From: Elusimicrobiota bacterium
Lineage (GTDB): Bacteria > Elusimicrobiota > Elusimicrobia > UBA1565
Length of the DNA stretch: 64,000 nucleotides
Direction of reading: 5' to 3'
Assembly (NCBI GenBank): GCA_041660925.1
Contig: JBAZVI010000002.1
Span: 186,001 to 250,000 of the forward strand
Shown here: positions 17,456-25,244 of the stretch, in pieces
Numbering within the stretch: the stretch's first letter is position 1
Layout: the number at the start of each line of letters is the position of its first letter
Program-made: the position numbers and the translations under genes
The notes under the pieces: model-generated
The model's input: the letters and a program-made list of their open reading frames with translations, nothing else
What the model was told of the DNA's origin: nothing
The model's database searches: none

Positions 17456-18303
17456 GAGTGTCCTCCGGCGGGGCGCCTCGTCAGCAGCCGGGCCAGCGCG
17501 TTGGTCGTCAGCACGAACAGGAGGAGGATGAAGGCGCCCGCCCAGGCCTGGCGGTGCCAATCCTCGTAGGGCGAGATGGCGTAGGTGTAGATGGTCAGCG
17601 GCAGGGCGGCCATGGGGTGGAGCATCCCCTGGTCCCAGAAGCGGTTCCCGAAGGCCGTGAAGATGAGCGGCGCGGTCTCGCCCGCGATGCGGGAGAGGCC
17701 GAGGAGGACGCCCGTGAGCACGCCGGGCGCGGCCGTAGGCAGGGCCACGCGCAGCACGGTCTTCCAGCGCGGGATGCCCAGGGCGAGCGCCCCCTCCCGG
17801 ACGCTGCGGGGCACCAGGCGCATGAACTCCTCGGTGTTGCGCAGGACGATGGGAACGAGGATGACCGCGAGCGCGACGCTGCCGGCCATGCCGCTGAAAT
17901 GCCTGAGCGGGAGCACGACCAGGGCGTAGGCGAAGATGCCCATCACGATGGACGGGACGCCGTTGAGGATGTCGGCGGCGAAGCGGACGAGGGCCGCCGT
18001 GCGGGTCGAGGCGTACTCCCCGAGGTAGACGCCGCCGAGCACGCCGACGGGGATGCCGAGGAGCGAGGCCAGACCGACGATCTTCGCCGTCCCTACGATG
18101 GAATTGGCGATGCCTCCGCCGGTCTCGCCGACCGGCTTCGGCAGCTTCGTGAGGAAGTCCCAGCCCACCGCGGAGGCGCCCTTGAAGGCGATGTAGCCGA
18201 GGATGGCGAAGAGCAGCGAGACGGAGACGAGCGCGCAGGCGGCGGCGACGGCGGTCGCGAGGCGGTCCGTCCGGCGGCGGCGCGCGTAGTCGGGGAATCT
18301 CAC
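17452..18303 (-). CDS. pstA: Phosphate ABC transporter permease PstA
   Basis: A 283-residue inner-membrane permease with six predicted helices and the EAA-loop segment SVREGALALGIPRWKTVLRV (about 180-199), followed by ARIAGETAPL-like SRIAGETAPLIFTAFGN, both typical of PstA. The GTG at 18303 is chosen as start: it overlaps the pstC stop (GTGA) and has AAGGAG 8 nt upstream. With PstC it forms the phosphate channel. Confidence 0.96.
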   Translation of the reverse strand: MRFPDYARRRRTDRLATAVAAACALVSVSLLFAILGYIAFKGASAVGWDFLTKLPKPVGETGGGIANSIVGTAKIVGLASLLGIPVGVLGGVYLGEYASTRTAALVRFAADILNGVPSIVMGIFAYALVVLPLRHFSGMAGSVALAVILVPIVLRNTEEFMRLVPRSVREGALALGIPRWKTVLRVALPTAAPGVLTGVLLGLSRIAGETAPLIFTAFGNRFWDQGMLHPMAALPLTIYTYAISPYEDWHRQAWAGAFILLLFVLTTNALARLLTRRPAGGHS

Positions 18304-19277
18304 CGCGGCGCTCCTTTCCCCGGCGTTCCCAGGCGGTGGATCATCCAGCGGGCGGCGCCGTTGATGACGAGGGTCAGGACGAAGAGGACGAGGCCGACGC
18401 CGATGAGGGCGTGGACGTAGGCGTCGGAGGTCGCCTCGGCGAACTCGTTGGCGATGACGGCGGCCATGCTGTAGCCGGGGTCGAGGAGCGAGGCCGAGAT
18501 CTTGGGGGTGTTGCCGATGACCATGGTCACGGCCATGGTCTCTCCGAGGGCGCGGCCGAGGGCGAGGAAGACCGCTCCGAGCACCGCCGAGCGCGCGTAG
18601 GGCAGGGAGACCGTGCGGACGCTCTCCCAGCGCGTGGCGCCGAGCGCGAGCGCGCCCTCCTTGAGGGACTGCGGGACGCTCAGGAGCACCTCGCGGGTGA
18701 TGCTCGTGATGTACGGCAGGATCATCGCCGCGAGGACGAGCCCGGCGCTCAGCACCCCCACGCCGTAGGGGGCGCCGGAGAAGAAGGGGGTCCAGCCCAG
18801 CGCGGAGATGAGGAAGGGCTCGACGGCGCGCACCGCCGGGACCAGCACGAAGATCCCCATGAGGCCGATGATGACGCTGGGGACGGCGGCGAGGAGCTCG
18901 ATGAGGAAGCTGCAGACCGCGGCGGCCCGGCGCGGCGCCATCTCGGCGAGGAAGACCGCCGCGCCGACGCCCAGCGGCACGGCGATGAGGAGGGCCAGCG
19001 CGGAGGTGACGAGGGTCCCGAAGATGAACGGGAGCGCGCCGAAGACCTCGGCGACCGGGTCCCATGTCGTCCCCCACAGGAAGGCGGGCCCCGTCGTCCT
19101 CCAGAGCAGGCGGGAGCCGGCCGCGAGCTGGAAGCCGAGGGCGGACGCGAGCGCGACGACGCTCAGGGCGGCCGCGCAGAGCACGGCTTGAAAGACGCGG
19201 TCGCCGGCCCGCTCGCGCGGGCCGGCGGCCTTGCTCACGATTCCTCGCGCGGGGGCTTGCGCGAGGAGGACGGTCAC
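18300..19277 (-). CDS. pstC: Phosphate ABC transporter permease PstC
   Basis: A 325-residue permease with six membrane helices, the loop SLKEGALALGATRWESVRTV and the ending segment LGRALGETMAVTMVIGN, both diagnostic of PstC. The start is taken as GTG at 19277, which overlaps the pstS stop (GTGA) like the following junctions; a GTG at 19238 with a close GAGGA is the alternative and would shorten the N terminus by 13 residues. Confidence 0.95.
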   Translation of the reverse strand: MTVLLAQAPARGIVSKAAGPRERAGDRVFQAVLCAAALSVVALASALGFQLAAGSRLLWRTTGPAFLWGTTWDPVAEVFGALPFIFGTLVTSALALLIAVPLGVGAAVFLAEMAPRRAAAVCSFLIELLAAVPSVIIGLMGIFVLVPAVRAVEPFLISALGWTPFFSGAPYGVGVLSAGLVLAAMILPYITSITREVLLSVPQSLKEGALALGATRWESVRTVSLPYARSAVLGAVFLALGRALGETMAVTMVIGNTPKISASLLDPGYSMAAVIANEFAEATSDAYVHALIGVGLVLFVLTLVINGAARWMIHRLGTPGKGAPR

Positions 19278-20293
19278 CGCACGGTCTCCACCGCCGCGGC
19301 GACCTTGACGGCGACTTCGGAGGGCAGGGGCGCGTAGCCTAGGGACGACGCGCTCTTCTGCCCGTCCTTGAGCATCCAGCGCAGGAAGCCCTTGAGGATC
19401 TCTCCGCGCGGTGCCGGATTCTTCTGATAGACGAGCAGCCAGGTGTAGGTCGAGACGGGGTAGGCCTTCTCGCCGGGCGCGTCGGTGATGGAGACGCGGA
19501 AGTCCGCGGGGACGGACTTCGCGGAGGAGGCCGCCGCCGCGGTGACGGAGTCGATGTCCGCGAGCGTGAACTTGCCGGCTTTGTTGCGTACGGCCGCGTA
19601 GGCGATGCCGTTCTGCTTGGCGTAGATGAGCTCGACGTAGCCGATGGCGCCGGGCGTCCCCTTCACCATGCTCGCGACGCCCTCGTTGCCCTTCCCTCCC
19701 AGGCCGGCGGGCCAGTTCACCGAGGTGCCGCGCCCGACCTTCTTGAGCCACTCGGGGCTGACCTTGCTCAGGTAGTCGACGAAGCAGAAGGTCGTGCCGG
19801 AGCCGTCGGAACGGTGGATGACGGTGATGGGCGCCGAGGGCAGCTCGACGCCGGGGTTGAGGTCGGCGACGGCCTTGTCGTTCCACATGCGGATCTTCCC
19901 GAGGAAGACGTCCGCGAGGACCTCTCCGCTCAGGTTGAGGGCGGCGACGCCCTTGACGTTGAAGACGGGGACGACGGCCCCGAGTACCGTGGGCAGGTGG
20001 AGGAGCTTCCCGTCCACCGCGAAGAGCTGCTTGTCCGTCATCGGCCCGTCGGTGGCGCCGAAGTCCACGGTGCGGGCGGTGATCTGGCGGATCCCTCCTC
20101 CCGAGCCGATGGACTGGTAGTTGATCTGCAGGTCCGGGCGCACCGTGCGGTAGTCGTCGAACCACTTGGAGTAGATGGGGTAGGGGAAGGAGGCCCCGGC
20201 TCCGTTGAGGGTGGTCACCTCCGCCGCTGCCGCGGAGGATGCGGCGAGCAGGAGGCACGCCGCGGCTTTGAGAGGACTGAGAAGGTTCTTCAT
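19274..20293 (-). CDS. pstS: Periplasmic phosphate-binding protein PstS
   Basis: PstS captures phosphate in the periplasm for PstCAB. The 339-residue precursor has a signal peptide (about residues 1-24, ending SSAAAA) and the ligand loops GAGASFPYPIY, YQSIGSGGG, DFGATDGPM, HRSDGSGTT and GYVELIYA. The ATG at 20293 has GGAG 9 nt upstream; an ATG five codons earlier (20308) would be a leaderless start 7 nt behind TAGAAT, so either may be used. Transcription is governed by a Pho box at 20332-20349. It lies 93-108 nt after the porin gene. Confidence 0.96.
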   Translation of the reverse strand: MKNLLSPLKAAACLLLAASSAAAAEVTTLNGAGASFPYPIYSKWFDDYRTVRPDLQINYQSIGSGGGIRQITARTVDFGATDGPMTDKQLFAVDGKLLHLPTVLGAVVPVFNVKGVAALNLSGEVLADVFLGKIRMWNDKAVADLNPGVELPSAPITVIHRSDGSGTTFCFVDYLSKVSPEWLKKVGRGTSVNWPAGLGGKGNEGVASMVKGTPGAIGYVELIYAKQNGIAYAAVRNKAGKFTLADIDSVTAAAASSAKSVPADFRVSITDAPGEKAYPVSTYTWLLVYQKNPAPRGEILKGFLRWMLKDGQKSASSLGYAPLPSEVAVKVAAAVETVR

Positions 20294-20315
20294 GTTCGGT
20301 TTCTCCATTGCTTCG

Positions 20316-20349
20316 ATTCTAACTTCGACGTTTGACGTTCGCATGACGC
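20316..20349 (-). promoter_or_regulatory. Pho box and -10 of pstS
   Basis: On the minus strand GCGTCAT (20349-20343) and ACGTCAA (20338-20332) are two 7-mers 4 nt apart, the PhoB-box geometry (CTGTCAT-N4-CTGTCAT type). A third GTCA lies 22 nt further upstream at 20369. The -10 TAGAAT (20321-20316) begins 10 nt after the box, the canonical activator spacing, and there is no -35. Confidence 0.8.
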
Positions 20350-20401
20350 TCGTTCAAACATCGTGTGACGGCGGGATCCCCCGTCGAGGGCTCGCGCGCG
20401 T

Positions 20402-21541
20402 CTAGAACTTCACCTGGAAGTCCAGCTGGGCGCGGTTGATGGAGTCGTCGGTCTGGCCCTGGTTGGGGGCCAGCAGGCGGGTGATGAAGTACTTGGCCTT
20501 CACCTGCATCCAGTCGCGCGGGCTGCAGGCGAGCCACAGGATGGCGCCCTTGCGGTTGGTGCCGCCGTTGCCGAAGTCGGAGTCGGAGGCGTCGGCGACC
20601 GTCGCGTCGGTGCGCACGAACTTATAGAAGGCGGCGGCCTCCCAGGTCTTCGCGGCGGAGGCCTTGCCCAGGATCGCGCCCGCCTGCCAGCCGAAGTTCT
20701 CGGCCGAGCCGAGGTCGCTGCGGGCTCGCAGGTTGTTGATGTAGGTCCCCTGCAGGGAGAGCGGCAGGCTCCCGAGCCAGGAGCGGACTTCCGCCGTCAT
20801 CTCGGCCACTCCGAAGCGGTTCTTCGGGATGTTCGTGGAATACCGGCGGTTGCCGTCCTGGGTCACGCCCTGGCCGAAGGCGAACGCGTCGATGTTCGTC
20901 CAGCCGTGATAAGCGGCGGCCATGCGCAGGCGGGACTCGAGCGGCAGACGCGTCTCCAGCCCGAGCTGCTGGCTGAAGCACCACGGGCGCGCCGTGCTGT
21001 TCGAGGATTCGGCCGCGGCCAGCTGCTGGGCGTTGGCGAAGAGGGTCAAGCCCGCCTCCGAAAGGAGGAGTTCTCCGCCCTCGCCGAATCCCTCGGGATT
21101 CAGGTCGGTGTCCCAGAGGATGTCCGAGGTGTAGGTCTGCCAGAGGGCGTTCTGCATGCGCCCCGACTGGAGGTAGACGCTCCCGTTGTCTCCGACCCTC
21201 GGACGCCAGGCGAGGTAGGCCTGGTCGATGTAGATGCCCTTCTGGGTGCCGAGGCTCGAGAAGGTCTGGTTCGTCGAGACCTGCTCGCCGGTGCCCGAGG
21301 CGAAGCGGAAGACGCCGAGGAGCTGGTCCGGGAACTGGACCTCCGCGCCCAGGCGCAGGCGGTAGCGCTGGCGGTTGCGGTCGAGCTTGGTCGGGGTCTG
21401 CCGTCGGAAGTTCTCCGCACGAAGGCGGAAGTCCCCTCCGAACTTCACGCTCTCGAGATAGTTCGAGAGCTTCACTTCCTGCGCTCCGGCGGGGAGCGCG
21501 AGCCCGAGGGCGAGCAGGGCGGCGGCGACGGCGTTCTTCAT
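20402..21541 (-). CDS. Outer-membrane porin, probably phosphate-starvation induced
   Basis: A 379-residue precursor with a signal peptide (residues 1-20, ending PAGAQE) and amphipathic beta strands throughout (FGGDFRLRAENFRR, RYRLRLGAEVQF, QAYLAWRPRV), ending in the outer-membrane signature QLDFQVKF with terminal Phe. It resembles the putative-porin family (Porin_5-like) more than OprO/P, so its anion selectivity is unproved. AAGGAG lies 9 nt before the ATG. It directly precedes pstS on the same strand, and a Pho-box-like pair lies upstream, so a role in phosphate or anion entry is a reasonable inference. Confidence 0.85.
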   Translation of the reverse strand: MKNAVAAALLALGLALPAGAQEVKLSNYLESVKFGGDFRLRAENFRRQTPTKLDRNRQRYRLRLGAEVQFPDQLLGVFRFASGTGEQVSTNQTFSSLGTQKGIYIDQAYLAWRPRVGDNGSVYLQSGRMQNALWQTYTSDILWDTDLNPEGFGEGGELLLSEAGLTLFANAQQLAAAESSNSTARPWCFSQQLGLETRLPLESRLRMAAAYHGWTNIDAFAFGQGVTQDGNRRYSTNIPKNRFGVAEMTAEVRSWLGSLPLSLQGTYINNLRARSDLGSAENFGWQAGAILGKASAAKTWEAAAFYKFVRTDATVADASDSDFGNGGTNRKGAILWLACSPRDWMQVKAKYFITRLLAPNQGQTDDSINRAQLDFQVKF

Positions 21542-21656
21542 GGTGCGTGTCTCCTTGTAAGAGGGGTCCGCGCGTCGGCGCGTTCCTCGGCGTTGTCGTC
21601 ACGGAGATTACAGCAGTCCCGCGGGCTCCGGCCCATTGCGGCGGCGTCGCGAGGGT

Positions 21657-21674
21657 GTGAACATCTCATGACGC
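21657..21674 (-). promoter_or_regulatory. Pho-box-like repeat pair between porin and patatin genes
   Basis: GCGTCAT-GAGA-TGTTCAC (minus strand) keeps the 7+4+7 PhoB geometry with one core mismatch in the second repeat. It lies 44 nt upstream of a porin -10 candidate TGTAAT (21612-21607) and 10 nt from the divergent patatin -10, so it could influence either gene. Confidence 0.5.
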
Positions 21675-21684
21675 ACCGAAATGC

Positions 21685-21690
21685 GATAAT
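21685..21690 (+). promoter_or_regulatory. -10 element (GATAAT) of the patatin gene
   Basis: GATAAT ends 6 nt before the ATG at 21697; no ribosome site intervenes. Confidence 0.5.
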
Positions 21691-21696
21691 CGCGCC

Positions 21697-22623
21697 ATGG
21701 CGGAAACCTCCCCCCGGCGAGCGCACGGCCCTTCCCTCGAGCAGGCTCCGCTCGGCTCGCGCCCGACCGCGCTGATCCTCTCGGGAGGGGCGGCGCTGGG
21801 GAGCTGGCAGGGCGGCGTGCTCCACGAGCTCTGCGCGCGGCGCGGCTGGTCGCTCCACTCCGTCCTCGGCACCAGCGCGGGAAGCGTCAACGCCGCCGCC
21901 TACTATCAGGACGGGCTGGAGGCTCTGCGGGAGGCCTGGCGCGATGTCCCGCGGCGCTCCTTCCTGCGCCCGCGTCCGCGCCTCTTCCCGCCCAGCCTCT
22001 TCGCGCAGGCCCCCGTGCGCGCGTTCCTCGCGCGGTTCATCGACGAGGAACGCGCTCGCGCCCGTGGCCGCTGCTGGCTCTATGTCGTGAGCGCGGACAT
22101 CCGCGACGGCGGGCTCTTCCAGGCCTCGTTCTCCCCGGCCGCGGGAGGAGGCCGCTGGGACGGGCCGCTCGTCGACTGCGTGCTCGGCTCGGTCGCCGTC
22201 CCCTACCTGTTCCCGCCGGTCGAGCTCGCCGCAGGGGCGGCCGGCCCGCGGGCGCGGCTGCTCGTCGACGGGCATCTGCTCTCGTTCGCGGACCTGCGGC
22301 CGCTGGCGTCGCGCGGCGCTCGCGACTTCGTGTTCGTCACCGTCGTCGGCCGCCATGCGCCCCGCGTCCCGCGGCTCTCGCCGCGCGGCTTCACCTCCGC
22401 GCTCGTCGGAGAGCTCCTGCGCGCGCAGGTGCACAACGCGCTCGCGGCGCTCGACGGACCGGGAGAGGAGCACGGCCTGCGCTTCTTCGAGCTCGATCCC
22501 CTCGAGCCGCTGAAGATGGGGGTGTTCGCGTTCGACCGCGAGGAGTGCCGCCGCTCCTTCGACCAGGGGACGCGCGACGCGCAGGAGTTCCTCTCGCGGC
22601 CCGCGGATTTCCGGATCGAGTGA
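21697..22623 (+). CDS. Patatin-like phospholipase
   Basis: A 308-residue protein with the patatin catalytic pair: an oxyanion GGAALGSWQGG (about 30-40), the nucleophile elbow GTSAGS (Ser about residue 60) and the Asp in VDGHLL (about 190; the usual DGG is DGH here). These enzymes cleave acyl chains from phospholipids or related esters. No signal peptide is present, so it is cytoplasmic or peripheral. It is inserted in the opposite direction within the Pho block and shares its upstream region with the porin gene; phosphate starvation often drives lipid remodelling, which would suit it, but that is inference. Confidence 0.9.
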   Translation: MAETSPRRAHGPSLEQAPLGSRPTALILSGGAALGSWQGGVLHELCARRGWSLHSVLGTSAGSVNAAAYYQDGLEALREAWRDVPRRSFLRPRPRLFPPSLFAQAPVRAFLARFIDEERARARGRCWLYVVSADIRDGGLFQASFSPAAGGGRWDGPLVDCVLGSVAVPYLFPPVELAAGAAGPRARLLVDGHLLSFADLRPLASRGARDFVFVTVVGRHAPRVPRLSPRGFTSALVGELLRAQVHNALAALDGPGEEHGLRFFELDPLEPLKMGVFAFDREECRRSFDQGTRDAQEFLSRPADFRIE

Positions 22624-22633
22624 GCGGGGGGCT

Positions 22634-24382
22634 TCAGGCTGCCGGCAGGACGGCGTGGAAGGACGAGCCCGAGCCTTCGACGCTCTCGGCCCGGACGCGG
22701 CCGCCGTGCGCTTCGGCGAGGTGCTTGACGATGGCGAGACCGAGCCCGGTGCCGCCGAGCTCGCGCGAGCGCGCCTTGTCGACGCGGTAGAAGCGCTCGA
22801 AGACGCGCGGAAGGTCCGCGGCGGGGATGCCGAGGCCCGTATCGCTCACGCAGAGGTCGACGCTCGCGCCCTCCCGCGAGGCGCTCACGCGGACCTCTCC
22901 CCCCTCGCGGTTGTACTTGATGGCGTTGTCGAGCAGGTTCTGCAGGAGCAGGCGCAGCGCGGAGGGGTCGGCCTTGACCGCGAGGCCGGCGTCGGCGGCG
23001 ACTTCGACGCGGACGCGCCGCTTCTCCGCCAGGGGCGCGAGCGAGGCGGCGACGTCGCGGGCGAAGGTCCCGAGCTCGACGCGCTCCAGACGCAGAGGGC
23101 GGCGGCCGGACTCCACGGAGGCCAGCTCGAGGAGGTCGTCGACGAGCCGGGTCAGTCGGTCGGCCTGCGTCTCGATGGTCCCGACGAACTCCAGGCGGTG
23201 CTCCGCGTCCTCGAGCGCGCCGCGGCGCAGGGTCTCCGCGAAGCCCTTGATCGAGGCCAGCGGAGTGCGCAGCTCGTGCGAGACGTTGGCGACGAAGTCC
23301 CGACGCATCTCCTCGAGGCGGCGCAGACGCGTGATGTCGTGGAGCACGAGCACCGTCCCGTGCGGGCGGCCGTTCTCCAGGATCGGCGTCGCGTGCGCCT
23401 CGAAGACGCGCTCCTCGGGCGTGAAGACCGTGAGCTCGCCGGAGACGGGGGCCGTCCCTGCGGCGGCGCGGTCGAGCAGGGTCTTGAGCTCTCCATGGCG
23501 CAGGACCTCGATGAGCGGCACGCCGCGCGCGCGCGCCGCCTCGAGCCCGAAGAGGGCCTCCATCGCGGGGTTGACCTCGCGCAGGCGCCCTTCGGCGTCG
23601 ACGACGGCCACGCCCTCGGCCATGTGGGCGAGCGTGGCCTGCAGGCGGGACTTCTCCTCGCCGAGCGCCTGAAGCGCGCCCGAAGACTTCAGGGCGAGCT
23701 CGTGGAGGACCTCCGCGAGGCGGTCGAGCTCGTCCTTCCCGCGCTGAGAGGGGAGGCCGATGCCCGCGGCCATGCGGTCCGCGGCCTCGGCGAGGAGCTC
23801 GACCGGGCGATGGAGCAGCGCCGCGGCGAAGGCGGCGAAGAAGAGCGCGAAGAGCAGGGCGATGAAGGCGTAGTAGACGACGGTGCGCCGCATGCGGGAG
23901 AGGGCCTCGTCCACTCGGCCGAGCGGCATGGCCAGGCGCAGGACCGGCGCGTCGGGCCGCTCCGAGACCGGCGCGGCGGCATAGAGGAAGTCCATGCCGG
24001 TCGAATGGCTGTGGCGCAGCGCCGTCCCCTTTCCCCCGCGGCGGGCCGCGACGAACTCCGGCCGGTCGGCGTGGTTCTCCGCGCGGGCGAGGCCGTCGGG
24101 CTTCAGGCTCGAGTCGGCGAGCAGTCGTCCGTCGGGGGCGATGAGGCTGATGCGGGCGTCCGCGATGGGAGCGGACCTGGAGACCCACGCGGCGAGGGCG
24201 GCCGTCCCTGAGCGCTCCGCGGGAAGTTCGCGGGCGAGGAGGCGGGTGCGCTCGAGGAGCCCTTCGGCGAGCTCCTCGACGAGATGGACGCGCGCCGAAC
24301 GCCAGCCGGCGAAGCCGGTGAGAGCCGCCGAGAGGGCGGCCACGGCGAGGATGATGAGCCGGATGCGGGCGCGGGAACTCAT
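22634..24382 (-). CDS. phoR: Phosphate regulon sensor kinase PhoR-like
   Basis: A 582-residue membrane histidine kinase: TM1 (about 9-28), a periplasmic sensor domain of about 140 residues, TM2 (about 170-190), HAMP-like linker, PAS domain (MAEGVAVVDAEGRLREVNPAMEALFG), the dimerisation motif NVSHELRTPL (His about 376), N box DNAIKYNREGG and G boxes DTGLGIP and GGTGLGLAI. The large periplasmic domain differs from E. coli PhoR and matches PhoR/WalK-like kinases of other phyla. It overlaps phoB by ATGA and lies next to the Pst genes, so phosphate sensing is likely. It ends 10 nt from the convergent patatin gene with no visible terminator. Confidence 0.92.
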   Translation of the reverse strand: MSSRARIRLIILAVAALSAALTGFAGWRSARVHLVEELAEGLLERTRLLARELPAERSGTAALAAWVSRSAPIADARISLIAPDGRLLADSSLKPDGLARAENHADRPEFVAARRGGKGTALRHSHSTGMDFLYAAAPVSERPDAPVLRLAMPLGRVDEALSRMRRTVVYYAFIALLFALFFAAFAAALLHRPVELLAEAADRMAAGIGLPSQRGKDELDRLAEVLHELALKSSGALQALGEEKSRLQATLAHMAEGVAVVDAEGRLREVNPAMEALFGLEAARARGVPLIEVLRHGELKTLLDRAAAGTAPVSGELTVFTPEERVFEAHATPILENGRPHGTVLVLHDITRLRRLEEMRRDFVANVSHELRTPLASIKGFAETLRRGALEDAEHRLEFVGTIETQADRLTRLVDDLLELASVESGRRPLRLERVELGTFARDVAASLAPLAEKRRVRVEVAADAGLAVKADPSALRLLLQNLLDNAIKYNREGGEVRVSASREGASVDLCVSDTGLGIPAADLPRVFERFYRVDKARSRELGGTGLGLAIVKHLAEAHGGRVRAESVEGSGSSFHAVLPAA

Positions 24383-25053
24383 GCGCGGAAGCGGTACCCG
24401 ACGTTGGTGACCGTGAGGATGCGCTCCCCCTCGGCTCCGAGCTTCCGGCGCAGGCGGGCGATGTGCTGGTCGACGGTGCGCGTGTCGATGTCCATGGAGC
24501 GGTCGTAGCCCCAGATGCGTTCGAGGAGGTCGTCGCGGGTGAGCACCTTCCCGTCGGCCTCGACGAGGAGCTTGAGGAACTCGAACTCCTTCGGGGTCAC
24601 GGAGACCGGCTCGCCGTCGACGCGGAGCTCGTGGCGCTCGAAGTCCATATCGAGCGCGCCCGCGCGGCGTCCGGCCGCGGGGGCGGGGGCGGCGCGGCGC
24701 AGCAGCGCCGAGACCCGCGCGACGAGCTCCCCGACCGAGAAGGGCTTCGTGACGTAGTCGTCGGCGCCGATCTTGAGGCCGACGATGCGGTCGGCTTCGC
24801 TCTTCTTGGCCGTGAGCATGAGGATGGGGACCCGGGAGCCCTGGCGCAGGCGCTTGCAGACCTCGATGCCGTCGAGCTTGGGGAGCATGAGGTCGAGGAC
24901 GACGAGGTCCGGACGCTCCTTGCGGAAGGACTCGAGCGCGGACTCCCCATCGTGGCAGGCGACGACGCGGTAGCCTTCCTTCTCCAGGTTGTAGCGCAGG
25001 AGCCGGACGATGTCCTTCTCGTCCTCGACGACCAGGATCTTGGCGTTGGCCAT
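24379..25053 (-). CDS. phoB: Response regulator PhoB-like (OmpR/PhoB family)
   Basis: A 224-residue regulator: a receiver with DD at 11-12, the phospho-acceptor in LVVLDLMLPKLDG (Asp about 54) and Lys in VTKPFSV, then a winged-helix domain (about 128-224) with VSVTPKEFEFLKLL and RTVDQHIARLRRKL. It should bind the direct repeats seen upstream of pstS, the porin and itself. The ATG lies 6 nt behind TAGAAT without a ribosome site. Gene order phoB-phoR with overlap is standard. Confidence 0.94.
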   Translation of the reverse strand: MANAKILVVEDEKDIVRLLRYNLEKEGYRVVACHDGESALESFRKERPDLVVLDLMLPKLDGIEVCKRLRQGSRVPILMLTAKKSEADRIVGLKIGADDYVTKPFSVGELVARVSALLRRAAPAPAAGRRAGALDMDFERHELRVDGEPVSVTPKEFEFLKLLVEADGKVLTRDDLLERIWGYDRSMDIDTRTVDQHIARLRRKLGAEGERILTVTNVGYRFRA

Positions 25054-25059
25054 GGGGCT

Positions 25060-25065
25060 ATTCTA
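25060..25065 (-). promoter_or_regulatory. -10 element (TAGAAT) of phoBR
   Basis: TAGAAT (minus strand) ends 6 nt before the phoB ATG; the -35 position lacks a match, which fits an activator-dependent promoter. Confidence 0.6.
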
Positions 25066-25100
25066 GCCCATCCGCCGTCCGCGCGCCATGACCGCCGCGT

Positions 25101-25244
25101 CTAGCGGATGTGACGATTTCTTGACGGCCGCGCCCCCCGCCCCCCGTCCAGGAGCGGATGGGAGCGCAGCAGCAGGTCCAGCCAGCGCAGCGCGCCCGCG
25201 ACGGACTCCTCCCTCTCCCCATCCCGCAGGATCGTCCGGTTCAT
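25101..25244 (-). CDS. Possible 47-residue protein coupled to the guanylyltransferase gene
   Basis: The ATG overlaps the stop of the upstream sugar nucleotidyltransferase gene (ATGA), like most true junctions in the window. The sequence begins MNRTILRDGEREESV and has one amphipathic helix (LRWLDLLLRSHPLL) and an Arg-rich tail. No family is recognised. The last 9 codons coincide with the Pho box, which argues that either the small protein or the box is incidental. Confidence 0.4.
   Translation of the reverse strand: MNRTILRDGEREESVAGALRWLDLLLRSHPLLDGGRGARPSRNRHIR
25110..25127 (-). promoter_or_regulatory. Pho box upstream of phoBR
   Basis: CCGTCAA-GAAA-TCGTCAC (minus strand) are two 7-mers with a 4-nt spacer, each with the GTCA core of PhoB repeats. 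Another GTCA follows 22 nt on (25092-25089), in the same 11-nt phase. The box lies 44 nt upstream of the phoB -10, further than usual. Confidence 0.6.
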
